NCBI GenBank assembly: GCA_964385755.1
Contig: CAYLPZ010000009.1
Coordinates: 1-64,000 of the forward strand
DNA length: 64,000 nt
Source: CAG-698 sp964385755
GTDB lineage: Bacteria > Bacillota_I > Bacilli_A > ML615J-28 > CAG-698
Reading direction: 5' to 3'
Part shown: one piece after another, positions 36,067 through 44,793 of the stretch
How positions within the stretch are numbered: position 1 is the stretch's first letter
Layout of the letters: every line of letters starts with the position of its first letter
Translations under genes and position numbers: made by a program
The notes under the pieces: generated by a model
What the model saw: only the letters and a program-made list of their open reading frames with translations
Told to the model about the DNA's origin: nothing
The model's database searches: none

Positions 36067-37512
36067 ATGAAAAAAGAATTTAGCACTTATATTTTACCCG
36101 ACTTAACAAAGGCCAGAAAAAGAATAGAAAAAACAACAAAAATAGTTCGATTTGTTAGTTGTGATAAATATAGTAATTTAGGAATAAATAAGTATTATCA
36201 TATCAAAACATATGGTTGTCAAGGAAACTTAGCTGATAGTGAAAAAATATCAGGCATTATGGAAAAACTAGGATTCTTATCTACTGATAATGATGAAAAA
36301 GCAGATGTTATAATTTTTAACACCTGCGCAATAAGAGAGAACGCAGAAAATAGAGTGTTTGGTGAACTAGGAAGAATCAAAAATTTAAAGAAAGTTAATC
36401 CAAATTTATTGATGGTTTTGTGTGGTTGCATGGCACAAGAAGAAAAAGTGGTTGAGGCAATTAGCAAGAAATATCCTCAAGTAGATATTGTATTTGGAAC
36501 ACATAATATTCATATGCTACCAGAATATTTATATGAAGCATATGAAAAGAAATCACGTGTTTTAGACGTTAGAAGCTTTGAAGGTGAAATAGTAGAAGAT
36601 CTGCCAGTTAAACGTGCTCATAATAAAAAAGCATGGGTGGATATTATGTATGGTTGTGATGAATTTTGTACATATTGTATAGTTCCTTATACTAGAGGAA
36701 AAGAAAGATCAAGAATGCCAGAAGATATTATTAGTGAAGTGAATAAACTTGCCTTAGATGGTTACGTTGAAGTAACACTTCTTGGCCAAAATGTTAATGC
36801 ATATGGTAAAGACTTTACTAATAGAAATTATACTTTTGCGGATTTATTAACAGACCTACATAAGCTACCAATAAAGCGTATTAGATATACAACATCCCAT
36901 CCACGTGATTTAGATGATGCTACAATAAAAGCAATGGGACTTGGTGGAAACATTATGCCGAACCTTCACTTGCCAGTACAATCTGGTAGTAATGCTATTT
37001 TAAAGAAGATGAATCGAAAATATACCAAAGAAGAATATTTAGAAAAAATTGCTAAACTAAGAAAAGAAGTACCTGATATATCTATTACAACAGATATCAT
37101 TGTTGCGTTTCCTGGCGAAACAAATGAAGATTTTGAGGAAACATTAGATTTAGTAAGAAAAGCAGACTTTGAAGGAGCATATACTTTTATATACTCACCA
37201 AGAGAAGGAACTCCAGCTGCGAAAATGGAAAATCCATTAACAGAAGAAGAAAAAAAGAATAGACTTCTTACTTTAAATAAAATAGTTAATGAAGGATATG
37301 CAAGAGGAAATAAACGTTTTGAAGGCAAAGTAGTAGAGGTATTAGTTGAAGGATTTTCTGAAAAAAATAAAAAGATGTTAACTGGTTATACTCCTCATAA
37401 TAAACTTGTTAATTTCATTGGTGATGAAAGTTTAATTGGAAAACTTGTGAATGTAAAGATTGAAAAAGCATTTAGTTGGCATTTAAGAGGAACTTTAGAA
37501 TTAGATAATTAG
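36067..37512 (+). CDS. miaB: tRNA-2-methylthio-N6-dimethylallyladenosine synthase MiaB
   Basis: The 481-residue protein has the N-terminal methylthiotransferase domain with Y-G-C-Q near residue 50, N-T-C-A-I-R-E near 86 and C-G-C-M-A-Q near 119 (second cluster), the radical-SAM motif C-D-E-F-C-T-Y-C near 196-203, and a C-terminal TRAM domain. It methylthiolates A37 of tRNAs reading UNN codons. Its place after the ymdB-spoVS block and before the cotE-type gene is the Bacillus order, with two extra genes inserted ahead. Confidence 0.97.
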   Translation: MKKEFSTYILPDLTKARKRIEKTTKIVRFVSCDKYSNLGINKYYHIKTYGCQGNLADSEKISGIMEKLGFLSTDNDEKADVIIFNTCAIRENAENRVFGELGRIKNLKKVNPNLLMVLCGCMAQEEKVVEAISKKYPQVDIVFGTHNIHMLPEYLYEAYEKKSRVLDVRSFEGEIVEDLPVKRAHNKKAWVDIMYGCDEFCTYCIVPYTRGKERSRMPEDIISEVNKLALDGYVEVTLLGQNVNAYGKDFTNRNYTFADLLTDLHKLPIKRIRYTTSHPRDLDDATIKAMGLGGNIMPNLHLPVQSGSNAILKKMNRKYTKEEYLEKIAKLRKEVPDISITTDIIVAFPGETNEDFEETLDLVRKADFEGAYTFIYSPREGTPAAKMENPLTEEEKKNRLLTLNKIVNEGYARGNKRFEGKVVEVLVEGFSEKNKKMLTGYTPHNKLVNFIGDESLIGKLVNVKIEKAFSWHLRGTLELDN

Positions 37513-37539
37513 ATTTTTAAGGTAGTGACATAAGCCTTT

Positions 37540-37562
37540 CTCATTGAATATACTAAAATGAG
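37540..37562 (+). promoter_or_regulatory. Inverted repeat upstream of the cotE-type gene
   Basis: CTCATT (37540-37545) and AATGAG (37557-37562) flank GAATATACTAA, which could be the -10 of a mother-cell sigma factor promoter (SigE/SigK-like), with GACATAAG (37527-37534) as a possible -35. The fit is approximate. Confidence 0.35.
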
Positions 37563-37574
37563 GAGGGATAAATA

Positions 37575-38126
37575 ATGAATGATATTCGTGAAATTGTAAC
37601 AAGAAGTGTTGTTGCGAAAGGGAAAAAAATAATCACTATAAAGGACGAACTATTACCACAAGAGTCTATTTCTACTATCTTAGGATGCTTTATTATAAAT
37701 CACGTATTTGATGCACAATTAATTGAAGATAAAGCATTAGTTAATGGACAATTTGAACTAGATATATGGTATACATATGAAACAAGTGACGGTTTAGTCG
37801 CAACTGATGTTGTAAAGAAAGTAATTTGTTATGAAAAGAAAATAAGAACAAAACCAGTAGTAAATTGTTACTCACATAAAGGCTTAGAAATACTAGTGAC
37901 AGTTACAGGAATGCCAGAATGCACAAGCGTTAACTTCCAAGATGAACAAATAAATGTTTGTGTAACTTTAGAGTTGCTTGCGGAAGTAATTGGTGAAACA
38001 AAAATAAAAGTAGCTATTATTGAACAAAATGAATGTTGCAATTATCAAAACGAAAGTTTTGAAGACTTTGAAGATGAAATAAATGAAGATTTTATAACTG
38101 ACACGCAAGTAGAAAACCAAGGATAA
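37575..38126 (+). CDS. cotE: CotE-family outer spore coat morphogenetic protein
   Basis: The 183-residue protein resembles Bacillus CotE along its length: R-E-I-V-T-R-S-V-V-A-K-G-K-K at the start, I-L-G-C-F-I-I-N-H near residue 37, D-I-W-Y-T-Y, L-L-A-E-V-I-G-E-T-K, and a highly acidic C-terminus. CotE directs outer-coat assembly on the forespore in the mother cell. miaB-cotE proximity is conserved in Bacilli. AGGAGG precedes the ATG. Together with gpr and spoVS it supports true sporulation. Confidence 0.88.
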   Translation: MNDIREIVTRSVVAKGKKIITIKDELLPQESISTILGCFIINHVFDAQLIEDKALVNGQFELDIWYTYETSDGLVATDVVKKVICYEKKIRTKPVVNCYSHKGLEILVTVTGMPECTSVNFQDEQINVCVTLELLAEVIGETKIKVAIIEQNECCNYQNESFEDFEDEINEDFITDTQVENQG

Positions 38127-38147
38127 AAATGTAAGGAAAAATAAAAT

Positions 38148-38825
38148 ATGAAAAAAGATTATAAAGTGCTATTATTTGATTTAGATAACACACTATTAAG
38201 CTTTGATAAAGCAGAAATAAAATCATTGAAGAAAACATTTGAAAACTATAATCTTAAAGTAAATGACGAATTAATAAGTGAATTTCGCAGGATTAATCTT
38301 TATTACTGGCAATGCTATGAAAAAGGGATTTATACGCGTGATGAAATACTAGTAAAAAGATTTTCAGATTTTCTTAAGGATAAAAGTAATGTTAGTCCAA
38401 AAGAACTTAATACATACTATTTAAATGAGTTATCTTATTGCTCTGATTTAGAGGAATATGCTGATGAAGTACTAGAAAATCTTTATGGAAAATATAAAAT
38501 AGTAATTGTTACAAATGGTGTATATGATACACAAATGCGTAGAATTGAAAATTCAGTTATTAAGAAATATTTTGATTATATATTTGTTTCTGAAAAGGTT
38601 GGTTATCAAAAACCAAAGAAAGAATTTTTTGATGCTGTTTTCAAAGAAATCAAATATTCGAAAGAAGATGCGCTTTTAATTGGTGATAGCCTAACAGCTG
38701 ATATGATTGGTGGGGTTCAGTATGGAATTGATACATGCTTTTATAATCCAAAAGGAGAAGAACCTAATATTAATGTAACTTATATTATTGATGACTTAAG
38801 AAAGTTATATGAAATACTTAAATAA
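38148..38825 (+). CDS. YjjG/YfnB-like HAD-family nucleotidase
   Basis: The 225-residue HAD protein has motif I F-D-L-D-N-T-L-L (residues 9-16), an alpha-helical cap, motif II V-T-N-G (about 123), motif III K of K-P-K-K-E-F-F and motif IV G-D-S-L-T-A-D-M-I-G-G. The closest pattern is the YjjG group of pyrimidine 5'-nucleotidases, which clean non-canonical nucleotides; substrate uncertain. It follows the cotE-type gene by 21 bases and ends at a terminator. Confidence 0.88.
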   Translation: MKKDYKVLLFDLDNTLLSFDKAEIKSLKKTFENYNLKVNDELISEFRRINLYYWQCYEKGIYTRDEILVKRFSDFLKDKSNVSPKELNTYYLNELSYCSDLEEYADEVLENLYGKYKIVIVTNGVYDTQMRRIENSVIKKYFDYIFVSEKVGYQKPKKEFFDAVFKEIKYSKEDALLIGDSLTADMIGGVQYGIDTCFYNPKGEEPNINVTYIIDDLRKLYEILK

Positions 38826-38848
38826 GATCCTAAAATGGATCTTTTTTT
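38824..38848 (+). terminator. Terminator after the HAD gene
   Basis: AAGATCC (38824-38830), a 6-base loop, GGATCTT (38837-38843), then T-run. Confidence 0.85.
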
Positions 38849-38891
38849 ATAATTAATTTGAAAATGGGAAAAATACATTAAAGGTGATATT

Positions 38892-39320
38892 ATGTGGATA
38901 ATTTTTGGAATACTTTCCTGTTTTTTCTCAGCGCTAATGAGTTTTTTTATTAAAATTGGTTTAAAGGGCACAAATCCTATTTTAAATCTATTCTTAAGGA
39001 CATTTATTGTAATAATTATCTTAGGTTTTTATTTTATTATAAAAAGTCTTAATAAAGAATTTACTAGTGAGATAAACAAATTAACAAGCAAACAAATGAA
39101 GTGGATAATACTTGCTGGGGTGGCAACATTACTTACTTGGGTATTTTATTTTCTAGCAATGTCAAAAAGTGAAGCATATAAAGTTATGGCACTAGATAAA
39201 TTAAGTATTGTGTTTGGCCTTTTATTAAGTTATCTATTTTTAGATTATAAGATTACACTTTATAGTTTTATTGGTGTTTTATTGGTTGTTTTAGGGACAG
39301 TAGTGTTATTAATTAGCTAG
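38892..39320 (+). CDS. Single-domain EamA-family membrane protein
   Basis: The 142-residue protein has about five membrane helices and reads as one EamA half (G-I-L-S-C-F-F-S-A-L near the start, A-V-Y-x and L-L-V-V-L-G-T-V-V near the end). Full EamA transporters have two such halves, so this should dimerise, as reported for short EmrE-like exporters. The substrate is unknown. AGGTGA precedes the ATG. Confidence 0.8.
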   Translation: MWIIFGILSCFFSALMSFFIKIGLKGTNPILNLFLRTFIVIIILGFYFIIKSLNKEFTSEINKLTSKQMKWIILAGVATLLTWVFYFLAMSKSEAYKVMALDKLSIVFGLLLSYLFLDYKITLYSFIGVLLVVLGTVVLLIS

Positions 39321-39345
39321 AAATTAATTATTTTCTATAAGCTTC

Positions 39346-39374
39346 TTTAAAAAGTTTATATAATGTGATATAAT
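39346..39374 (+). promoter_or_regulatory. Promoter of the suf operon region
   Basis: TTTAAA (39346-39351), 17 bases, TATAAT (39369-39374) preceded by TGA. It is the only clear promoter before sufC and also covers the membrane protein at 39406. Confidence 0.65.
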
Positions 39375-39405
39375 AATATACTAAGGGATTAAATGAGAGG
39401 TAAAA

Positions 39406-39897
39406 ATGAGTAATCATGATTTAGAGAATATCAGAAAAGAAATTAATAGTTTAAATGGCAAGATAACTATATTAAAAGAAGAATATACAAATGATTTAAA
39501 CGAGGTTAATTACTATTTTTGGCCAATCGTTGCAAAAGAGGATAAGAAATATAAAAATTTAAAGTGGTACTTTACACTTGCTTGTTGTTTTTTGTTTTCG
39601 GTTATTTTCTTAATTTTAATATTTGATATAAAAAATGAATATTTTATTGGCGGTGTTGTTGGTTTCGCACTTTTAATTTTTGCTTTAACTTTATTCTTTA
39701 TGTTAAAAAGTAAAAAGAAAAAAAAGATAATTGATGTTGAATGGAAGAAAGAATTGAAGTCATCTAATGAAAAGAAAGATTTACTTACAAAACTTGAAAA
39801 AGAAGCTTGTGAAAAAATGAGTAATTATTTAAAAATTGATAATAATGTTTCTTATGAAGAGTTATTACAAATATATTATGAAATAAATGAGGATTAG
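39406..39897 (+). CDS. Two-span membrane protein leading the suf operon
   Basis: The 163-residue protein has an N-terminal charged helix, two adjacent membrane helices (about 51-71 and 76-97) and a lysine/glutamate-rich C-terminal coiled-coil tail. I do not recognise the family. It has GAGAGG before its ATG and lies 9 bases before sufC, sharing the promoter, so it is part of the suf transcript. It has no cysteine motif for cluster binding; its two cysteines lie in the first membrane helix. Confidence 0.65.
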   Translation: MSNHDLENIRKEINSLNGKITILKEEYTNDLNEVNYYFWPIVAKEDKKYKNLKWYFTLACCFLFSVIFLILIFDIKNEYFIGGVVGFALLIFALTLFFMLKSKKKKKIIDVEWKKELKSSNEKKDLLTKLEKEACEKMSNYLKIDNNVSYEELLQIYYEINED

Positions 39898-39906
39898 GAG
39901 CAATCT

Positions 39907-40746
39907 ATGAATAGTCAAAGAATATTAAGCATAAAAGATTTACATGTAAATGTGGTAGATAAAGATTTTTCAAAAGAAATTCTAAAAGGATTAAATTTAG
40001 AAGTAAAAACAGGTGAAATTCATGCAATAATGGGACCTAATGGAAATGGTAAAAGTACACTTGCTAATACAATCATGGGTCACTATAAATATAATGTTAC
40101 AAGTGGAGAAATTTCTCTTGATGGTGAAAATGTCCTTGAAATGAGTGTTGATGAAAGAAGCAGAAAAGGGATTTTTCTTGCTATGCAATACCCAAATGAA
40201 GTAAGTGGTGTAACAAATTCTGAATTTATTAAACAAGCTGTACAAGCAAGACTACCTGAAGGAGAGCATGTTAAATTATTTAGATTTATTAAAGATTTAG
40301 ATAAGGCAGTAAAAGATTTAAAGATGCAACCAGATCTTCCTCATCGTTATTTAAATGAAGGCTTTAGCGGTGGTGAAAAGAAAAGAAATGAAATACTACA
40401 AATGAAGATGTTAAAACCATCGTTTGCTATTTTAGATGAAATTGATTCTGGTTTAGATGTTGATGCTTTAAAAATTGTTGGCGAAAATGTTAATAACATG
40501 CGTTCAAGTGACTTTGGTGCGATTATTATTACTCACTATGAAAGACTATTAGATTATATAGATTGCGATTATGTTCATATCTTAATGGATGGTAAAATCG
40601 TTAAAACTGGCGGAAGAGAATTAATTGAACGTATAGATAAAGAAGGTTATGACTGGCTAAAAGCTGAGCTTGGAATTGTTGATGAAGTGACAAAACGCAC
40701 ACAAACTATTTTAGGCACATGTGCTGTTAATCCAAAAAATAAATAG
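39907..40746 (+). CDS. sufC: Fe-S assembly ATPase SufC
   Basis: The 279-residue ABC-type ATPase has Walker A G-P-N-G-N-G-K-S-T near residue 43, the SufC signature F-S-G-G-E-K-K-R-N-E near 158, and Walker B L-D-E-I-D-S-G-L-D. SufC drives the SufBCD scaffold. It is somewhat longer than usual at the C-terminus. It is the first of five consecutive suf genes in the standard Gram-positive order C-D-S-U-B. Confidence 0.97.
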   Translation: MNSQRILSIKDLHVNVVDKDFSKEILKGLNLEVKTGEIHAIMGPNGNGKSTLANTIMGHYKYNVTSGEISLDGENVLEMSVDERSRKGIFLAMQYPNEVSGVTNSEFIKQAVQARLPEGEHVKLFRFIKDLDKAVKDLKMQPDLPHRYLNEGFSGGEKKRNEILQMKMLKPSFAILDEIDSGLDVDALKIVGENVNNMRSSDFGAIIITHYERLLDYIDCDYVHILMDGKIVKTGGRELIERIDKEGYDWLKAELGIVDEVTKRTQTILGTCAVNPKNK

Positions 40747-40754
40747 AAAGATTA

Positions 40755-41570
40755 ATGATCATGATAAAAAGTTTTGATAATAAACTAGTTATTAATAAAT
40801 GTGAAAATGATGTTACTATTTGGCATCCTGTAAATACTGAAAATAATTTGAGCATTGAAGTATTAAATAATTGCCAAGCAAAAGTTATCTATATAATGGA
40901 TTCAATTTGTGATAGTAACTTATGTATTAACGTTAAAGATGGAAGTAGATTAGATTTAGTAGTTTTAGGATCTTATAATGGAAAAGAAAAAATTACAAAA
41001 ACAATTGAAACTTATATTGAGAAAAATGCATATCTTAATAGTAAGAAGCTTTATGCGTTTTTAGGTGATGTTGCTTTAACTTCTAAAACTAATATTATAG
41101 GAAAAAATGGAAGTAATGATGATTATCACTTTATAATTGGCACAAACCAAAATAAACAAGAATATTATTTTGAAGTAAAACATTTAACTAATGAAACAAA
41201 ATCAACACTTAAAAATTACGCAGTATGTAAAAACGCTTCTAAAATTGCTATCGACACAAATGGAATTATCAAAAATGGTAGCAAAGATAGTAATTTAAGT
41301 CAAAAAACAAAAGGAATTTTACTTTCAAAAGAAAGTATGATTAGCGCAAATCCATGGCTACAAATTGATGAATACGATTGTCTTGCATCTCATGGAGCTG
41401 GGATTGGTGCTATTGATGAAGAAGATTTGTTTTATTTGATGAGTAGAGGACTTTCGCGAATTGAAAGCGAAAGATTATTGATTGCGGGATTTGTAAATCC
41501 AATATTAGAAGAATTAAATGAGTGTGAAAATGAAAAACGTTTTGCACTAAAATTATTAGAATTATTATAG
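40755..41570 (+). CDS. sufD: SufD-like scaffold protein, short form
   Basis: The 271-residue protein has the beta-helix core and the C-terminal SufB/SufD block (S-H-G-A-G-I-G-A-I-D-E-E-D-L-F-Y-L-M-S-R-G-L, split in the same way as in SufB). It is about 150 residues shorter than typical SufD; the N-terminal helical domain is missing. Position between sufC and sufS supports SufD. The start is uncertain between ATG 40755 and ATG 40761; AGAAAG is the only ribosome-site candidate. Confidence 0.85.
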   Translation: MIMIKSFDNKLVINKCENDVTIWHPVNTENNLSIEVLNNCQAKVIYIMDSICDSNLCINVKDGSRLDLVVLGSYNGKEKITKTIETYIEKNAYLNSKKLYAFLGDVALTSKTNIIGKNGSNDDYHFIIGTNQNKQEYYFEVKHLTNETKSTLKNYAVCKNASKIAIDTNGIIKNGSKDSNLSQKTKGILLSKESMISANPWLQIDEYDCLASHGAGIGAIDEEDLFYLMSRGLSRIESERLLIAGFVNPILEELNECENEKRFALKLLELL

Positions 41571-41584
41571 AAGGGGATAATAAT

Positions 41585-42802
41585 ATGCCTAATGTGAATG
41601 ATATTCGCAGAGATTTTGCAATGTTTGATAATAACAAAGAAATGGTATATCTAGATAATGGTGCCACTTCACTTAAACCAAAATGTGTATTAAATAGTAT
41701 GTTAGAGTATTATGAGCATTATGGCGTAAATATTCATCGTGGTGTTTATCATCTAAGTTACTTAGCAACAGATAAAACAGATTTAGCTAGAGAAAAAGTT
41801 GCAAAATTTATTAATGCTAAATCCAGTGATGAAATTATATTTGTTCGAAATGCGACTGAAGCACTTAATTTATGTGCATTAACTTATGGTGAAAAATATA
41901 TTTTTGAAGGTGATGAAATTATCACATCAGAGCTTGAACACCACTCTTCAGTTCTTCCTTGGCAACAAATAGCTAAAAAGAAAAAAGCTATATTAAAATA
42001 TATACCACTAGATAAAAATAATCGAATTACTGTAGAAGCATTCAAAAAAATGTTAACAGATAAAACTAAAGTAGTAGCATTAACTTTAGTTTCTAATGTC
42101 ATGGGATATTTAACACCAATAAAAGAAATAGTAAAACTAGCCCACGAGAAAAACGTGATGGTAGTTTGTGATGCGGCACAAGCTGTTGCCCATATGAAGG
42201 TTGATGTAATGGACTTAGATTGTGATTTTCTAGCTTTTTCTGGTCATAAAATGTGTGGTCCTACAGGCATTGGTGTTTTATATGGTAAGAAAAAAATCAT
42301 AAGAAAGTTAGATCCACTTTATTATGGTGGAGATATGAATGAAGAAGTATATCTAGATAGTGTTGATGTTAAAGATGTTCCATCAAGATTTGAGGCAGGT
42401 ACCCCCGCAATTGCTGAAATTATTGGTTTGTGTAAGGCAATTGAATATATTGAAAGCATCGGATATGAATATATTCATGAGCATACAATGCAATTATATA
42501 ATTATACGATTGAGAAATTAAAAGATTTAGATGGCATTGAAATATATAATAAAAATCCAGAAGTACCAATAATTGCTTTTAACATAAAGGGTATTCATCC
42601 ACACGATGCTTCAACAATATTTGATGAAGAAAACATTTGTTTAAGAGCAGGACATCACTGTGCTCAATTATTAACTAAGCACTTGAAAGTAAATGGAACG
42701 CTACGCGGAAGCTATTATATTTATAACACGTTAGAAGATGCGGATAAATTTATTTCATGTATTAAGGAAGCAATAGAGTTTTTTAGAAAAATTAATATAT
42801 AA
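41585..42802 (+). CDS. sufS: Cysteine desulfurase SufS
   Basis: The 405-residue PLP enzyme has Y-L-D-N-G-A-T-S near residue 21, the PLP lysine in F-S-G-H-K-M-C-G-P near 222, and the catalytic cysteine in R-A-G-H-H-C-A-Q near 359, as in group II desulfurases. It removes sulfur from cysteine and passes it to SufU, encoded next. AGAAGGGG is a moderate ribosome site. The same enzyme may supply MnmA. Confidence 0.97.
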   Translation: MPNVNDIRRDFAMFDNNKEMVYLDNGATSLKPKCVLNSMLEYYEHYGVNIHRGVYHLSYLATDKTDLAREKVAKFINAKSSDEIIFVRNATEALNLCALTYGEKYIFEGDEIITSELEHHSSVLPWQQIAKKKKAILKYIPLDKNNRITVEAFKKMLTDKTKVVALTLVSNVMGYLTPIKEIVKLAHEKNVMVVCDAAQAVAHMKVDVMDLDCDFLAFSGHKMCGPTGIGVLYGKKKIIRKLDPLYYGGDMNEEVYLDSVDVKDVPSRFEAGTPAIAEIIGLCKAIEYIESIGYEYIHEHTMQLYNYTIEKLKDLDGIEIYNKNPEVPIIAFNIKGIHPHDASTIFDEENICLRAGHHCAQLLTKHLKVNGTLRGSYYIYNTLEDADKFISCIKEAIEFFRKINI

Positions 42803-42821
42803 AACTAGAGGGAGAATTTAT

Positions 42822-43256
42822 ATGGATACAAGAGAATTAGAAAGTTTATATAAACAAGTTATTTTTGATCACTATAAAAATCCACGCAATCATGGTTTAA
42901 AAGGTTTTGATCATGTTCATCTTCGTAATCCTTCTTGTGGGGATGATATTACTGTTGAAATATTAGTTGAAGACAACATTATCAAAGAAATAAACCATGA
43001 AGCAACTGGTTGTTCAATCTGCTGTTCATCTGCTTCTGTTTTATCAGAAATATTAAAAGGAAAAACAGTCGAAGAAGCAGAAAAATTAATTCATGAATTT
43101 TATGATATGATGCTTGGCAAAGAAGATCCTGATGAAGAACTAGAAGAGGCTTTGGTTTATCAAGGAGTATCAAAGTTTCCAGCGCGTATTAAGTGTGCAA
43201 CTTTGTCATGGAAAGCAGTAGAGAAGTTATTAGATGGGGATAAAGACGATGAATAA
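42822..43256 (+). CDS. sufU: Zinc-dependent sulfurtransferase SufU
   Basis: The 144-residue protein has N-P-S-C-G-D-D near residue 38, C-S-I-C-C-S-S-A-S near 66 and I-K-C-A-T-L-S-W near 126, the three cysteines and aspartate that bind zinc in SufU. It accepts persulfide from SufS. GAGGGAG precedes the ATG. The acidic C-terminus overlaps the start of sufB. Confidence 0.96.
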   Translation: MDTRELESLYKQVIFDHYKNPRNHGLKGFDHVHLRNPSCGDDITVEILVEDNIIKEINHEATGCSICCSSASVLSEILKGKTVEEAEKLIHEFYDMMLGKEDPDEELEEALVYQGVSKFPARIKCATLSWKAVEKLLDGDKDDE

Positions 43257-44709
43257 AGATAAGGAAAATGCTAGTTTCAAAGAAACAAGAGAACAGACAA
43301 TCGAAAAACAAAGTCAAAACATTGACCAAATTATCGGTGATTATAAATATGATTTTAAGACTAAAACAGAAAATGTTTATAATACTGGAAAAGGTTTGAC
43401 TAAAGAAATTGTTAGACAAATTTCTGAGTATAAAAATGAACCAGATTGGATGTTAGATATTCGCTTAAAAGCATACGATGCTTTTATGACAATAAAAAAT
43501 CCAAGCTATGGACCTGATTTAAGCTTTATTGACTTTGACGATTATACATATTATAAAAAAGAAAGTAAACAAGTAGAAAAAAAATGGGAAGATGTTCCAG
43601 AAAATATTAAAGATACATTTGACAAATTAGGTATACCTGAAGCAGAACGTAAATTTTTAGGTGGAGTAACTACACAATTTGAATCTGAAGTTGTTTATCA
43701 TAATACTCTAAAGGAACTTGAGGCACTAGGAGTAATTTTCTGTGACACAGATTCGGCCGTGCGTAATCACCCAGAACTCGTAAAAGAGTATTTTGGTAAA
43801 GTAATTTCTTATAATGATAATAAATATGCGGCATTAAATACGGCTGTATGGAGTGGAGGATCTTTTATTTACATTCCTAAAGGAGTAAAAATTGATAAAC
43901 CGTTACAATCATATTTTAGAATTAATTCTGAAAGAATGGGACAATTTGAACGTACACTCATAATTGTTGAAGAGGGTGGAAGTTTGAATTATGTTGAAGG
44001 TTGTACTGCACCAATTTACTCAAAAGATTCACTTCACGCTGGGCTTGTTGAGATATTTGTTAAGGATAATGGTTATTGTCGCTATTCTGCTATTCAAAAC
44101 TGGTCAAATAATATTTTGAATCTAGTAACAAAAAGAGCAATTTGTTATAAGAATGCGCAAATGGAATGGATTGATGGAAACATCGGTTCGATGATAAATA
44201 TGAAATATCCTGCATGCATTTTAGCTGGTGAAGGCGCAAAAGGGACAACAATTTCTATTGCGTTTGCAGGCTCTGGTCAATATCAAGATACTGGCGCAAA
44301 AATGATTCATACAGCTCCAAATACATCTAGCAAGGTAATTAGTAAATCCATTTGTCGTGGTGGTGGAGTAGTTAATTACCGTGGAATCGTAAAACATGGT
44401 AAAAAAGCAGATAATGCTAAAGCGTTTGTTCAGTGCGATACAATCATTTTAGATGGAATATCAAAAAGTGATACAATTCCAACTAATATTGTACTTAATA
44501 ATACTTCAAGAATTGAGCACGAAGCAACTGTATCGAAAGTTAGTGAAGAACAAATGTTCTATTTAATGAGTAGAGGACTTACAGAAGCTCAAGCATTAGA
44601 GTTAATTATTATGGGATTTATTGAACCATTTAGTAAAGAATTACCAATGGAGTACGCTGTTGAATTGAATCAATTAATAAAATTAGAAATGAATGGATCA
44701 ATTGGTTAA
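43249..44709 (+). CDS. sufB: Fe-S assembly scaffold SufB
   Basis: The 486-residue protein shows SufB landmarks: S-Y-G-P-D-L, P-E-A-E-R-K-F-L-G-G-V, G-G-S-L-N-Y-V-E-G-C-T-A-P near residue 247, and the C-terminal L-M-S-R-G-L-T-E-A-Q-A. With SufC and SufD it forms the cluster-building complex. The ATG at 43249, with TGGGGA 8 bases upstream, is preferred to ATG 43234; both overlap sufU by several bases. A terminator closes the operon. Confidence 0.96.
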   Translation: MNKDKENASFKETREQTIEKQSQNIDQIIGDYKYDFKTKTENVYNTGKGLTKEIVRQISEYKNEPDWMLDIRLKAYDAFMTIKNPSYGPDLSFIDFDDYTYYKKESKQVEKKWEDVPENIKDTFDKLGIPEAERKFLGGVTTQFESEVVYHNTLKELEALGVIFCDTDSAVRNHPELVKEYFGKVISYNDNKYAALNTAVWSGGSFIYIPKGVKIDKPLQSYFRINSERMGQFERTLIIVEEGGSLNYVEGCTAPIYSKDSLHAGLVEIFVKDNGYCRYSAIQNWSNNILNLVTKRAICYKNAQMEWIDGNIGSMINMKYPACILAGEGAKGTTISIAFAGSGQYQDTGAKMIHTAPNTSSKVISKSICRGGGVVNYRGIVKHGKKADNAKAFVQCDTIILDGISKSDTIPTNIVLNNTSRIEHEATVSKVSEEQMFYLMSRGLTEAQALELIIMGFIEPFSKELPMEYAVELNQLIKLEMNGSIG

Positions 44710-44712
44710 TAT

Positions 44713-44757
44713 AAGCTATTATTAGTAACTATTTTGCTACTAATGATAGCTTTTTTT
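44713..44757 (+). terminator. Terminator of the suf operon
   Basis: AAGCTATTATTAGTA pairs with TACTAATGATAGCTT (one mismatch), followed by a T-run. Confidence 0.9.
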
Positions 44758-44793
44758 CATATTTATTACTAAAAGTAAATATAATTTAAAGAA

